Below, one piece after another: positions 41,265 through 49,934 of a stretch of DNA of 64,000 nt. Position 1 is the stretch's first letter, and the number at the start of each line of letters is the position of its first letter. The position numbers were made by a program, and so were the translations under genes. Below the pieces are notes generated by a model. The model saw only the letters and a list, made by a program, of their open reading frames with translations, was not told where the DNA came from and made no database searches. Source of the stretch: RGIG3528 sp045629005 (GTDB lineage Bacteria > Bacillota > Clostridia > Lachnospirales > Lachnospiraceae); NCBI GenBank assembly GCA_045629005.1, contig JAZQQJ010000050.1:62001-126000 (forward strand), in the 5' to 3' direction.

Positions 41265-43919
41265 TTAGTACTTAAGCTGTCCACCCTGTTCAGCTACGTA
41301 TGCAGCCCATGCTGCCTCATCATAGTTGTACTTCATGTATGTCATACCGCCACGGCCAAGGATAACGTTGTAATCTTCGATTACGTAGTAAACCTGCTGT
41401 GAAAGAAGTGCCATGGAAGCGTTCTGAAGCATAGGAATATAGTCGTATGTCATAAGTACAACGTACTCAATCTTAGCAAGGATATCAAGACGAGTCTCAA
41501 CATCAGCAATACCTGAACCGAAGTTGTATCCCTTACCCTCGATAGTAACTGTTTCACCGTTAAGAGCGTCAGACCACTGCTTAAGTGTCATTGTAACATC
41601 TTCCATAGTTGTCTTGCCGGACTTAATGCTGGATGTGTTAACGTTAAGTGTGAATGAAACCTTTGAAGAATCAAACCAGTTAGCGTCATACTGCTGAGAA
41701 GGATTTGTGTAAAGGTCGGAAAGTCCAAACGGATCAAGAGCTGAACCGCTCCAACCGCCAAGTACTGTATCTGTAAGACCTGCTTTTAACTTTGTTGACC
41801 AGTCGTTTCCAAGAGGAGCGGACTCAACAAAAGAAATCTTGCCTGCAAAAGGTGTGCCCTGTGTAACTTCGTTCATCTTCTCGTTAAGGTAAGCAAGTGT
41901 CTTTGTAATGAATGCACTTGTAGCTGAAGATGAGTAGATGATTTCGATAGACTGATCTGAAACGCCATCGTTATCGGAATCTGTAATGAATCCCTGAGCA
42001 AGTGCCTCATCAAATGCCTGCTTGTAAAGGGACTTAGCAGCTGCTTCATCGAAACCTGTGATAGAATCAACAGCGTCATCAAGGCTTGCGAACTTGGAAA
42101 CATCTACACTGTAGAAGTCACAAAGAGCCTGCTTAGCCTGGTCTGTATCACGATACTTAGCACCTGTATCGGAATCATAGATGTAGTTGTTACCGATAAG
42201 GCCGTAACCGCCGGATCTCTGAGGAGAAACTGCAGCACAAAGTGCTTCCTTATCGTATGTAACTGCAACAGCCTTACGGAAGGACTGAAGAGTAATTGTT
42301 TCAAGGTCAAACTTTGTCTGATCAAAGTCATCTGCTGCTTCACGTTCCTTAATGGCATCCATGTAACCATTGAAGATGAAGAAATAAATTGTTTCATCAG
42401 GTGTAACGTAGCAGTATTCGCTGTCTCTGTACTCAGCGAAGTCTTCAGACTGAAGACCATAGCTCATTAACTGGCCGTTTAAGAACATAAGCTTACGTGT
42501 GGAAGCTTCTGCAACAACCTGGCACTCAACCTTTGTTGTCTGGTACATAGGATAAATAAGTCCGTCTTCAGGATCCTGGTAAACGTGCTTACCATCTGAA
42601 TAACCATACCAGTTGTTATTCTTTTCGAATGTCATTGACTTATCGGACTGGAATGATGTGAGCTTGTAAGGACCATAGCTCATTGTTGTATCGACACTTG
42701 TGTTATATGTTGTTGCCCAAGCGTCTGTACCGTCAATCTGCTTCTTGCATGCATCATAATAAGGCTGGTAAACAATCCAGTTGCTTGTAAGGCTGTAGTA
42801 AAGGTTGAAACCTGCAAGAGACTTAGCAAGGACAATCTTAATCTGGTATTCACCTGTCTTTTCAATACCAACCTTATCAAAGCTGAAATCAGGCTCGTAA
42901 GTAACCTTGTATGCTACATAGTCAGCAGCGTATGACTCATAAGGAGCACCGGGTGCAAAATATGTATCATATAATTCCTTACCGGAGAAAGCGTCATCGC
43001 CTGCACCGTCAGCAGAATAAACTACTTCGTCAAGAACTGATACCCACTGAGGAACCTCAGCGCCTTCAGCTGTGATGTAACCTTCAGCACCCCAGAAATT
43101 CCAGCAGTCAATGTAAAGACCGGAAATGTCTGTATTGTCGCCAAGGTACTTGGATGTTGTTGTTCCAAGTGTGTTATAAGCCTCTGTGCCCTGGTAGTAG
43201 TAATTCTTAGCATTTGCAATTGAGAAGCTGCTGTCCATGTAATCAGCTGCACGATAGTTCTTGAGCTGAGGATCGAAGAGCTGCTTCATTGAATATACAT
43301 ATGTGTCGGCATTGATAGGTGTGCCATCTTCCCACTTTGCATCGGGATTAAGATTGATGAGGTAAGCATAGCCTTCATCAGCATCAGCAGGGATGCCGTA
43401 TTCAGGGTTGCTGGCCTTTGTCTCAACTGTAACATCGATGGGATCGCCAACAGCCATTGCTGCTTCGATAACATAACCTTCATAGCTTTCTTTACCTTCT
43501 ACAGGACGAAGCTCATCGTTGAAGTAGAATGTGTATAAGCCATCTCTAAGATAATCTGCAGGATATGCATCATCAGATGTCTGGTATGTATGAGGGTTCC
43601 AGTTGGAAGCAAGTGTGCTGACTGAATCCTTGAAAACATACTCACCGTCTAAATTCTCTACTTCGAGAGATGCCCAGTCAGTACCTGTAACTACAGGTGT
43701 GACAACTGTAGGCTCCTGAGTAGGTTCAACGCCCTCTGTAACAGCAGGTGCTGTTGTAGGTGTGGTGTCATTACCCTTATCAGCAGGCTTTTCCGTAACA
43801 ACAGGTGCTGTTGTAGGCGTTACTGTAGGGTCAGTAATTTCCTTTTCGCCACATGCTGCTAATGAGAATACCATTGCTGCAGCAAGTACTAAGGAAAGAA
43901 CCTTCTTAAAGTTCTTCAT
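41265..43919 (-). CDS. oppA: Oligopeptide-binding lipoprotein, enlarged
   Basis: 884 aa, against about 540 for classical OppA. The lipoprotein signal ends in VFSLAACG (Cys about 23), followed by a Thr/Pro linker (about 30-75) and an SBP_bac_5 fold. Recognisable parts are VSTLASNWNPHTYQTSDDA, LNPDAKWEDGTPINADTYVYSMKQL and SYGPYKLTSFQSDKSMTFEKN. Extra segments are spread through the lobes. It captures oligopeptides and hands them to OppBC. It has a strong promoter and a leader of about 180 nt. Confidence 0.93.
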   Translation of the reverse strand: MKNFKKVLSLVLAAAMVFSLAACGEKEITDPTVTPTTAPVVTEKPADKGNDTTPTTAPAVTEGVEPTQEPTVVTPVVTGTDWASLEVENLDGEYVFKDSVSTLASNWNPHTYQTSDDAYPADYLRDGLYTFYFNDELRPVEGKESYEGYVIEAAMAVGDPIDVTVETKASNPEYGIPADADEGYAYLINLNPDAKWEDGTPINADTYVYSMKQLFDPQLKNYRAADYMDSSFSIANAKNYYYQGTEAYNTLGTTTSKYLGDNTDISGLYIDCWNFWGAEGYITAEGAEVPQWVSVLDEVVYSADGAGDDAFSGKELYDTYFAPGAPYESYAADYVAYKVTYEPDFSFDKVGIEKTGEYQIKIVLAKSLAGFNLYYSLTSNWIVYQPYYDACKKQIDGTDAWATTYNTSVDTTMSYGPYKLTSFQSDKSMTFEKNNNWYGYSDGKHVYQDPEDGLIYPMYQTTKVECQVVAEASTRKLMFLNGQLMSYGLQSEDFAEYRDSEYCYVTPDETIYFFIFNGYMDAIKEREAADDFDQTKFDLETITLQSFRKAVAVTYDKEALCAAVSPQRSGGYGLIGNNYIYDSDTGAKYRDTDQAKQALCDFYSVDVSKFASLDDAVDSITGFDEAAAKSLYKQAFDEALAQGFITDSDNDGVSDQSIEIIYSSSATSAFITKTLAYLNEKMNEVTQGTPFAGKISFVESAPLGNDWSTKLKAGLTDTVLGGWSGSALDPFGLSDLYTNPSQQYDANWFDSSKVSFTLNVNTSSIKSGKTTMEDVTMTLKQWSDALNGETVTIEGKGYNFGSGIADVETRLDILAKIEYVVLMTYDYIPMLQNASMALLSQQVYYVIEDYNVILGRGGMTYMKYNYDEAAWAAYVAEQGGQLKY

Positions 43920-44043
43920 AACTTTTTCCTCCTTTTATTTAGCTCCTCTTGTATTTTTTGTCTTCACATGTACTTAAATGTATCAACTGTATTTGATCCG
44001 TTCTGTTGTATACATTTAGGTAATGTTTTAAAGTAATGCCACT

Positions 44044-44055
44044 TTAACGTGCTAA
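44044..44055. promoter_or_regulatory. Dyad TTAACGTGCTAA in the oppA leader
   Basis: It sits inside the 18-bp dyad ACTTTAACGTGCTAAAGT, about 50 bp downstream of the oppA -10 box, where a bound repressor could block elongation. The core matches the site before oppB at 11 of 12 positions. Confidence 0.4.
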
Positions 44056-44102
44056 AGTTTTACCTTAACAAACAAAAAAATACCGATTCACTTGTGTGTG
44101 GT

Positions 44103-44131
44103 ATTATACCTTTATCCCCCCGTTTAGTCAA
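44103..44131 (-). promoter_or_regulatory. Promoter of the opp operon
   Basis: TTGACT (44131-44126) and a perfect TATAAT (44108-44103) with a 17-bp spacer, about 185 bp before the oppA ATG. The strength fits a highly expressed binding protein. Confidence 0.8.
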
Positions 44132-44423
44132 TAAATTCTTTAGTTTTTATAATAAAACGGATAAAAATTGATAATAAATTGAATAAAACTTCATAAAGCG
44201 TGCGAGCCAAAAACTGACAATATTTCAGCATGCGTCAAAAATGCCATACTAATATGTTGTACAACCACCTGGCAGGCATTTTGTGTAACGTATATTTATA
44301 CATAATCGGGCCTAGGATAAATGCTTTAATATACATTACAAAGGAGCACCTTCTCTTCAACATCTCTATTTTTTATTTTCTATTTGTATGCCTCATTTTC
44401 TATATGTCTCTTTTTCTATTCGC

Positions 44424-44511
44424 ATGTCTTGAGCACGCCTTGAGCATGCCTTGAACATGCCCTGAGCATACCTTGAGCATGCCCTGGGCACGCCTTGAGC
44501 ATGCCTTGACT
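44424..44511. repeat. Eight tandem 11-bp repeats
   Basis: Eight consecutive units of consensus ATGCCTTGAGC fill 88 bp without gaps. Differences are mostly transitions (C/T, A/G). Each junction creates a GCATGC or GCACGC box. The run ends at a T6 tract 42 bp before the 52-bp-period array. Confidence 0.9.
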
Positions 44512-44552
44512 TTTTTGAATAATTCAAGCGATTATAACTGCTTATAATCATT

Positions 44553-45111
44553 TTACCATTGAAATTATAATACCCCTTATATTAATGGTAAGGCTTGAGA
44601 TGTTTTACCGGTTTTTTAGTCTTTCTCGCTTTTTCAATGGTAAACTTTCAGGCGCTTTACCATTATTTTTCAGCTTCTTCGTTTTTCGATGGTAAACTCT
44701 CAGCCCCTTTACCATCGTATTTCCCCTTCTTCGTTTTTCAATGGTAAGTCGCTGGCAATTTTACCATAATATTCCACCATCAATATTTTCCAATGGTAAA
44801 CACATCATCAACTTACCATTGTTTTGAACCTCTTCACCTTTTCGATGGTACTCTTCCTGCTGCTTTACCATTATTTTTCAGCTTCCTCGTTTTTCGATGG
44901 TAAACTCTCAGCCCCTTTACCATTATTTTTCAGCTTCTTCGTCTTTCGATGGTAATCCTCCCCGCGACTTACCATCGTTTTTTCCCCTCTTCGCTTTTCA
45001 ATGGTAAATATTCGGAATCCTTACCATAATATTCCACCATTTATACATACCAATGGTAAGTAACCGGAAACCTTACCATAATATTTCCCCAGATGCACAT
45101 TTCAATGGTAA
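44553..45111. repeat. Array of eleven 39-bp dyads in a strict 52-bp period
   Basis: ATGGTAA (ATGGTAC in one copy) begins at 44585, 44637, 44689, 44741, 44793, 44845, 44897, 44949, 45001, 45053 and 45105, exactly 52 bp apart. Each is preceded 32 bp earlier by TTACCAT (one copy degenerate, TTACCGG). The arms are thus spaced 25 and 13 bp alternately. The 25-bp interiors are T-rich and fall into similar groups; the 13-bp parts vary. No spacer length drift is seen over 559 bp. No coding sense. Confidence 0.92.
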
Positions 45112-45117
45112 AAGCAT

Positions 45118-45164
45118 TAAAAAAGCCTCAGAGTTGACAAACAGGTATTGTCAACTCTAAGGCT
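45118..45164 (-). terminator. Terminator of the sirtuin operon
   Basis: A long stem (AGCCT, mismatch, AGAGTTGACAA against TTGTCAACTCT, mismatch, AGGCT) is followed on the minus strand by six T. It lies 42 bp after the sirtuin stop and next to the 52-bp array. Confidence 0.9.
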
Positions 45165-45205
45165 CCTATTATCTCTGTGGACGATATCAAACTGTACCCC
45201 ACCGG

Positions 45206-45940
45206 CTATTTTTGCAATTTAATTTTAGAGAACACTTCCCCAAGTCCTGCCTGGATAAGTAGATCGGCATTCGAGTCATAGGATGTTGCGCTCTTATTAA
45301 TAAGGACAAGATTCTTTCCTGAGAATGCACGAATGAACCCGGCAGCAGGATAAACCGAAAGTGATGTGCCGGCAACAATAAGCGTCTCGGCACGTTGAAG
45401 TGCCTCAAGCGTTTTTTCTATTGCGTCTTCATCAAGCTGCTCTTCGTAAAGAACAACGTCAGGCTTTATAATGCCACCGCATTCGCACTTCGGAATGCCG
45501 TCACAGCCTGTGACAGCTTCTACACCGTAAAACTTTCCGCAGTCCATACAGTAATTTCGAAGTACGCTTCCGTGGAGCTCAATGACATTTTTACTTCCTG
45601 CCATCTGGTGAAGCCCATCGATATTCTGCGTGATGACAGCCTTGAGTTTTCCTGTCTTTTCAAGCTCTGCAAGAAACTTGTGCGTGATGTTTGGCTCTGC
45701 CAGACTGTATATCATTCTATCTTTGTAGAACTCATAAAACTCTGAGGTTTTACGCATAAAGAAGCTATGGCTGATTATAGTTTCCGGAGGATATTTATAC
45801 TTCTGATTATATAATCCGTCTGCCGAACGGAAGTCAGGAATTCCGCTTTCGGTGCTGACTCCGGCGCCGCCGAAAAAAACAATATTATCGGAGCTGTCGA
45901 TTATTTCCTGAAGCTTTGCAATTTTGTCATTCAGTTCCAT
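45206..45940 (-). CDS. cobB: NAD-dependent protein deacylase (sirtuin)
   Basis: 244 aa, typical class U/III bacterial sirtuin. NAD-binding GAGVSTESGIPDFRSADGLY, the catalytic TQNIDGLHQMAG with HGS, and a four-Cys zinc site (CMDC and CECG), then GTSLSVYPAAGF. It removes acyl groups from lysines using NAD+. GGAGG precedes the ATG. It lies 23 bp after the spermidine-synthase-like gene and is the last gene of that unit. Confidence 0.95.
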   Translation of the reverse strand: MELNDKIAKLQEIIDSSDNIVFFGGAGVSTESGIPDFRSADGLYNQKYKYPPETIISHSFFMRKTSEFYEFYKDRMIYSLAEPNITHKFLAELEKTGKLKAVITQNIDGLHQMAGSKNVIELHGSVLRNYCMDCGKFYGVEAVTGCDGIPKCECGGIIKPDVVLYEEQLDEDAIEKTLEALQRAETLIVAGTSLSVYPAAGFIRAFSGKNLVLINKSATSYDSNADLLIQAGLGEVFSKIKLQK

Positions 45941-45963
45941 ATAGACCTCCTGCTTTCTGCATT

Positions 45964-47577
45964 CTAGAATCCCAGACTGTCAAGAACGCCTTTTACTCCT
46001 TCATTTTCAAAGATGGTTTTGTAGTAGGCTACTTCATCTTTAATGATTTCGTCTATAACCTTCATACCGAGAAGCTCAACGGGTGCCTTGTCGTCAGACA
46101 TAATAAGGTCGCCACCGTTATATCGTTCAACGCCTTCCGAATAGCTTGAAAGATAGTATCTCAGAGTATCATCGGAAACACTCGGAATTTCTTTTTCAAG
46201 AACGGCTTTTATGTCGGAAATGCTCTTTCCGCCTGCAAAGAGCTCACGGTTTGTGGAATACTGCACATCTACAGTATAAACATTCTCAAATACCGATGCA
46301 ATGGTATCGGAGAGATGTTCGGTAATATTTCCCTTGCTTGCACCCTTCATATTCATGTTTACTATCATTACACCGTCATCTTTAAGATGTTCCTTTACTC
46401 CTGTGAAAAATTCCACGGAGGACATTTGGAAGGGAATTGTGATGTCCTGATAAGCATCAACCATAATTACATCATACTTGTCGTCAATTGCATTAAGATA
46501 TGCTCTTCCATCATAGGTTACAACATTTATGTCTTCAGAAAGGTCAAAATACTCATGCGCAAGCTCAGTTATTTTCTCATCGATCTCAACACCGTCAATG
46601 TGAACATTTCCAAAATACTTCCTGCATGATGTTGCATAAGTGCCTGTCCCCATGCCGAGAATGAGTATATCGAAGTTTTCCGTCTCTTTTTCGCCTATAT
46701 TTGCTGCAAGAGGAGCCATAAGCGCATAGTCATAATACATGCCGCTGAGCCTGTCATCCTTCATCTTTATTGACTGGACTCCGAAAAGAACGTTTGTTGA
46801 CAAAATGATTTCTGCCGGATCTTCTTTTACCTGAAGGTAGTTATAAACCGATTCACCCTCAAACAGCAATCCGGACTCCCAAAATGCAAAACTGTCTGAG
46901 GACTTAACGAAAAAACATACTATAAGAAGAGCTGCTGTAACCGCACTCTTTACAAGGTGTTTACGCGCAGATATGAAATAAATAAGGCAAAGTACAATCA
47001 AAACGCCGGAGAAAATAAGGAATGTAACTGCCGTGCCGACAGCAGGAATTGTAACGAACGTAGGAAGGAACGTACCAATAATGCTGCCTACTGTGTTAAA
47101 CGCACCAAGTGTTCCAACTACCTTTCCGCTGTTTTCAAGGTTATCAACAGAATAACGTGCAAGGCTCGGTGTTACTGTTCCGAGAAGGAAAAGCGGGAAT
47201 ACAAAAATAACCATGCAAGCCGCAAATGCCGCCCAGATAAGATATCCGGTGTTGACTGCAAACACTAAAAGTCCCGTAATTCCAAGGATAATGTACTTAC
47301 CGATAAGCGGAATTGCCGCAATCCATACGGCTGCGATAAGTACCCGCAAATAAAGCTTGTTCGGGTCAGGATTCCTGTCAGCACTCTTTCCGCCGTAAAT
47401 GTTTCCAAGGGCCATTGCAATCATAATAGTGCCGATAATGATGGTCCAGACAATCTGTGAGGACGAAAAGTACGGTGCAAGGAGTCTGCTTGCGCCAAGC
47501 TCAACCGCCATTACCGACATTCCCGAGAAAAACTCGGTGAAGTAAAGAAAGAGTTTGTTCTTAAGTATTTTTGGCAT
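45964..47577 (-). CDS. Membrane protein fused to spermidine-synthase-like domain
   Basis: 537 aa. About seven membrane helices (about 10-215) precede an extracytoplasmic or cytoplasmic Rossmann methyltransferase-like domain. Its spermidine-synthase-type motifs are ILILGMGTGTYATSCRKYF, HIDGVEIDEKITELAHEYF and YDVIMVDAYQDITIPFQ, with the acidic Asp in the last. Fused proteins like this are widespread in bacteria and some may make polyamines; the substrate is not certain. Transcribed just before the sirtuin. Confidence 0.85.
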   Translation of the reverse strand: MPKILKNKLFLYFTEFFSGMSVMAVELGASRLLAPYFSSSQIVWTIIIGTIMIAMALGNIYGGKSADRNPDPNKLYLRVLIAAVWIAAIPLIGKYIILGITGLLVFAVNTGYLIWAAFAACMVIFVFPLFLLGTVTPSLARYSVDNLENSGKVVGTLGAFNTVGSIIGTFLPTFVTIPAVGTAVTFLIFSGVLIVLCLIYFISARKHLVKSAVTAALLIVCFFVKSSDSFAFWESGLLFEGESVYNYLQVKEDPAEIILSTNVLFGVQSIKMKDDRLSGMYYDYALMAPLAANIGEKETENFDILILGMGTGTYATSCRKYFGNVHIDGVEIDEKITELAHEYFDLSEDINVVTYDGRAYLNAIDDKYDVIMVDAYQDITIPFQMSSVEFFTGVKEHLKDDGVMIVNMNMKGASKGNITEHLSDTIASVFENVYTVDVQYSTNRELFAGGKSISDIKAVLEKEIPSVSDDTLRYYLSSYSEGVERYNGGDLIMSDDKAPVELLGMKVIDEIIKDEVAYYKTIFENEGVKGVLDSLGF

Positions 47578-47661
47578 AATTGTGCCTTCCCCCTTTATTA
47601 TTTAATATGAGCAAAGTTGCGTTTGGTAATCTATATTAGCGATTGTAGCATAAGCCAATTA

Positions 47662-48507
47662 TTATTTAAAGAGTCCAACAACAGCAGAGCCGCTTCCTGT
47701 CATAAAGGAAGCAACGGCTCCCCGCTCCAAAAACCTTTTCTTGCCCTCTTCGATTTCAGGGCAGAAAGAAACCGCTGCTTTTTCCATAAAGTTGCCGATA
47801 TACTTGTAAAACTCCGGATCCCCTGCTTTAATGGCCTCAACCATTTTATCGGTATCGGGATGAGGTTCTGTTTCAAGATATTTATCCACCTGCTCATACA
47901 TAAGCTTTGTGGAAAGCGATACGTTTGGCTTTTCGATGATATAATTCATTTCAGGGGCATCCGGGAGAGGAGTAAGCACTTCACCTATTCCCTCGCAAAG
48001 AGCAGTACCGCCAAGCACACAGAACGGTACGTCCGCACCAAGCTTTGCACCGAGTGTGCAAAGCTCCTTTTTTGTATATCCAAGTGCCAAAAGATCATTC
48101 AAACCGGTTAAAACCGCTGCCGCGTCGGAGCTTCCTCCGCCAAGCCCCGCACCGGAAGGGATGTTCTTGGTTACGCTTATATTAATGACACCGGCTTTTG
48201 AAAGCGGCACGGAAGCATCTCTCATTAAAAGCCTTGCCGCCTTAACAACCAGGTTTGAATCATCCCATTTTACGTCAGGGAAAAACTCCGCATTTGTGCA
48301 GGATGCATTAACAATGAGGCTTTCTGCATCTTCTGTAGCAGGGAGAGTTTCAATATCTCCTGAAGCAGGGAGAACTTCGATAGTGATTTCGTCACAAAGA
48401 GAGATTGTCTGCATGACGGAACGAATATCGTGGTAACCGTCAGGGCGTTTATTTGTTATATCAAGAATAAGATTTACTTTTGCATGCGCAGGAACAGTTG
48501 TTTTCAT
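47662..48507 (-). CDS. ispE: 4-diphosphocytidyl-2-C-methyl-D-erythritol kinase
   Basis: 281 aa. GHMP kinase: AHAKVNLILDITNKRPDGYHDI at the start with the catalytic Lys/Asp surroundings, the phosphate loop IPSGAGLGGGSSDAAA, and the GSGSAVVGLF motif at the C-terminus. It phosphorylates CDP-methylerythritol in the MEP isoprenoid pathway. GGAG lies ten bases before the ATG. Stands alone. Confidence 0.95.
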   Translation of the reverse strand: MKTTVPAHAKVNLILDITNKRPDGYHDIRSVMQTISLCDEITIEVLPASGDIETLPATEDAESLIVNASCTNAEFFPDVKWDDSNLVVKAARLLMRDASVPLSKAGVINISVTKNIPSGAGLGGGSSDAAAVLTGLNDLLALGYTKKELCTLGAKLGADVPFCVLGGTALCEGIGEVLTPLPDAPEMNYIIEKPNVSLSTKLMYEQVDKYLETEPHPDTDKMVEAIKAGDPEFYKYIGNFMEKAAVSFCPEIEEGKKRFLERGAVASFMTGSGSAVVGLFK

Positions 48508-48588
48508 AAGATTATGTCTCCATCCGAAACATTTGTGATAACCAGATTATACAGAATTCAAGAAATGATATCAATAATGACGAAGACC

Positions 48589-48616
48589 AAAAAAGGAGCA
48601 TTTAAGCTCCTTTTTT
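48589..48616 (-). terminator. Terminator of tig-clpP-clpX
   Basis: Stem AAAAAAGGAGC / GCTCCTTTTTT with loop TTAAAT. The clpX stop codon TAA is in the loop, so the last codons encode half the stem. Confidence 0.9.
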
Positions 48617-49921
48617 AGTCTTCTTTTCTCTTATTTCGTATGAAACTTTCTCACCGTCTACTGCCTTGTCTGTTACGATGCATTTAAGTATGCGCTCATC
48701 ACTCGGCATTTCATACATGGGTTCAAGAAGAATCTTCTCAATGATGGAACGAAGTCCTCTTGCTCCTGTTTTAAGGTCAAGTGCCTTCTTTGCAATCTTT
48801 TTGAGAGCTTCATCCTCGAACTCAAGCTCAACACCGTCGAGCTCAAAAAGCTTGCCATACTGCTTAATGAGAGCATTTTTAGGCTCCTTAAGAATGCGGA
48901 TGAGCGCTTCCTCATCAAGCTTGTCCAAAGCAACATTCACGGGAACACGTCCGATAAACTCGGGGATGAGACCGAACTTCATGAGGTCCTCAGGCAATGT
49001 CTGTCTGAAAAGCTCTCCTATGTCCAAATCATCATCGCTGTCCATAAGAACTGCATTAAAGCCAATCATCTTCTTGCCGATACGACGCTTGATGATTGTT
49101 TCAAGGCCATCAAATGCACCGCCGCAAATGAAGAGAATGTTTGTTGTATCAATGTGGAGGCATTCCTGATTGGGATGCTTTCTTCCGCCCTGCGGAGGAA
49201 CCGATGCAATGGTGCCCTCAAGAAGCTTAAGAAGTGCCTGCTGAACGCCTTCACCGGAAACGTCTCGTGTTATTGATACATTTTCCGACTTACGTGTAAT
49301 CTTGTCAATTTCGTCGATGTAGACAATGCCGTACTCGGCTCTGTCAAGATCGAAATCAGCTGCCTGTATGAGCTTTAGGAGGATGTTCTCAACGTCTTCA
49401 CCTACATAGCCTGCCTCTGTAAGAGTTGTGGCATCGGCAATGGCAAACGGAACATTTAAAAGCTTTGCAAGCGTCTGTGCAAGATATGTCTTTCCGGAGC
49501 CCGTAGGACCTATCATAAGGATATTGCTCTTTTGAAGCTCAACATCCGACTTGCTCTCGAAAAGTATTCTTTTGTAATGATTGTAAACCGCAACAGAAAG
49601 AACTTTTTTTGCTTCATCCTGACCGATAACATATTCGTCCAGGAACTTTTTGATTTCAACAGGCTTGAGAAGATTGATATCCTTGAATTTATCAGCCTTT
49701 CCGTATTTGCTCATACCTTCAAAGGTATTGCTGTCGTTAAAAGGCAAATCGTCCAAGTCCATCTTTTCAAGCTCTTCGTCGGTTACCATATCCGAGCAGA
49801 GCATTACGCACTCCGCACAAATGTATGTATCCGGCTGAACCCCTGAAAAAAGCCTTATCTTGTCGCTGGCGGGTCTGCCGCAAAATGCGCAGCAGATGTT
49901 TCTATCCTGTGTCTTTGCCAC
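48602..49921 (-). CDS. clpX: ATP-dependent protease unfoldase ClpX
   Basis: 439 aa from a GTG with GGAGGGG upstream. N-terminal C4 zinc domain (CAFC, CAEC), AAA+ core with Walker A GPTGSGKTYLAQTLAK, Walker B IVYIDEIDKI, the pore and sensor regions (RRIGKKMIGF), and the small domain with TGARGLRSIIEKIL. It unfolds substrates for ClpP. Third gene of the unit. Confidence 0.98.
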   Translation of the reverse strand: MAKTQDRNICCAFCGRPASDKIRLFSGVQPDTYICAECVMLCSDMVTDEELEKMDLDDLPFNDSNTFEGMSKYGKADKFKDINLLKPVEIKKFLDEYVIGQDEAKKVLSVAVYNHYKRILFESKSDVELQKSNILMIGPTGSGKTYLAQTLAKLLNVPFAIADATTLTEAGYVGEDVENILLKLIQAADFDLDRAEYGIVYIDEIDKITRKSENVSITRDVSGEGVQQALLKLLEGTIASVPPQGGRKHPNQECLHIDTTNILFICGGAFDGLETIIKRRIGKKMIGFNAVLMDSDDDLDIGELFRQTLPEDLMKFGLIPEFIGRVPVNVALDKLDEEALIRILKEPKNALIKQYGKLFELDGVELEFEDEALKKIAKKALDLKTGARGLRSIIEKILLEPMYEMPSDERILKCIVTDKAVDGEKVSYEIREKKTKKGA

Positions 49922-49934
49922 TTTCCCCTCCGGC

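Larger units (their letters stand above)
43920..45117. other. 1.2-kb gene-free region between oppA and sirtuin
   Basis: Contains, from left to right: the oppA leader and promoter; an AT-rich part (44132-44423) with a weak stem AAAATGCC/GGCATTTT near 44239-44282; the 11-bp tandem repeat; and the 52-bp-period dyad array. The only open frame of note (44230-44454, plus) lacks a ribosome site and runs into the repeats, so I do not call it a gene. Confidence 0.8.

Noticed and set aside
44230..44454. 74-aa hydrophobic plus-strand frame
   Set aside because: No ribosome site, AT-driven hydrophobic composition, and it runs into the 11-bp repeats.
44553..45111. CRISPR array
   Set aside because: Only 7-bp arms recur, the interiors are related to each other, and no cas gene is in the window. 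The layout does not fit 23-40-bp repeats with unique spacers.
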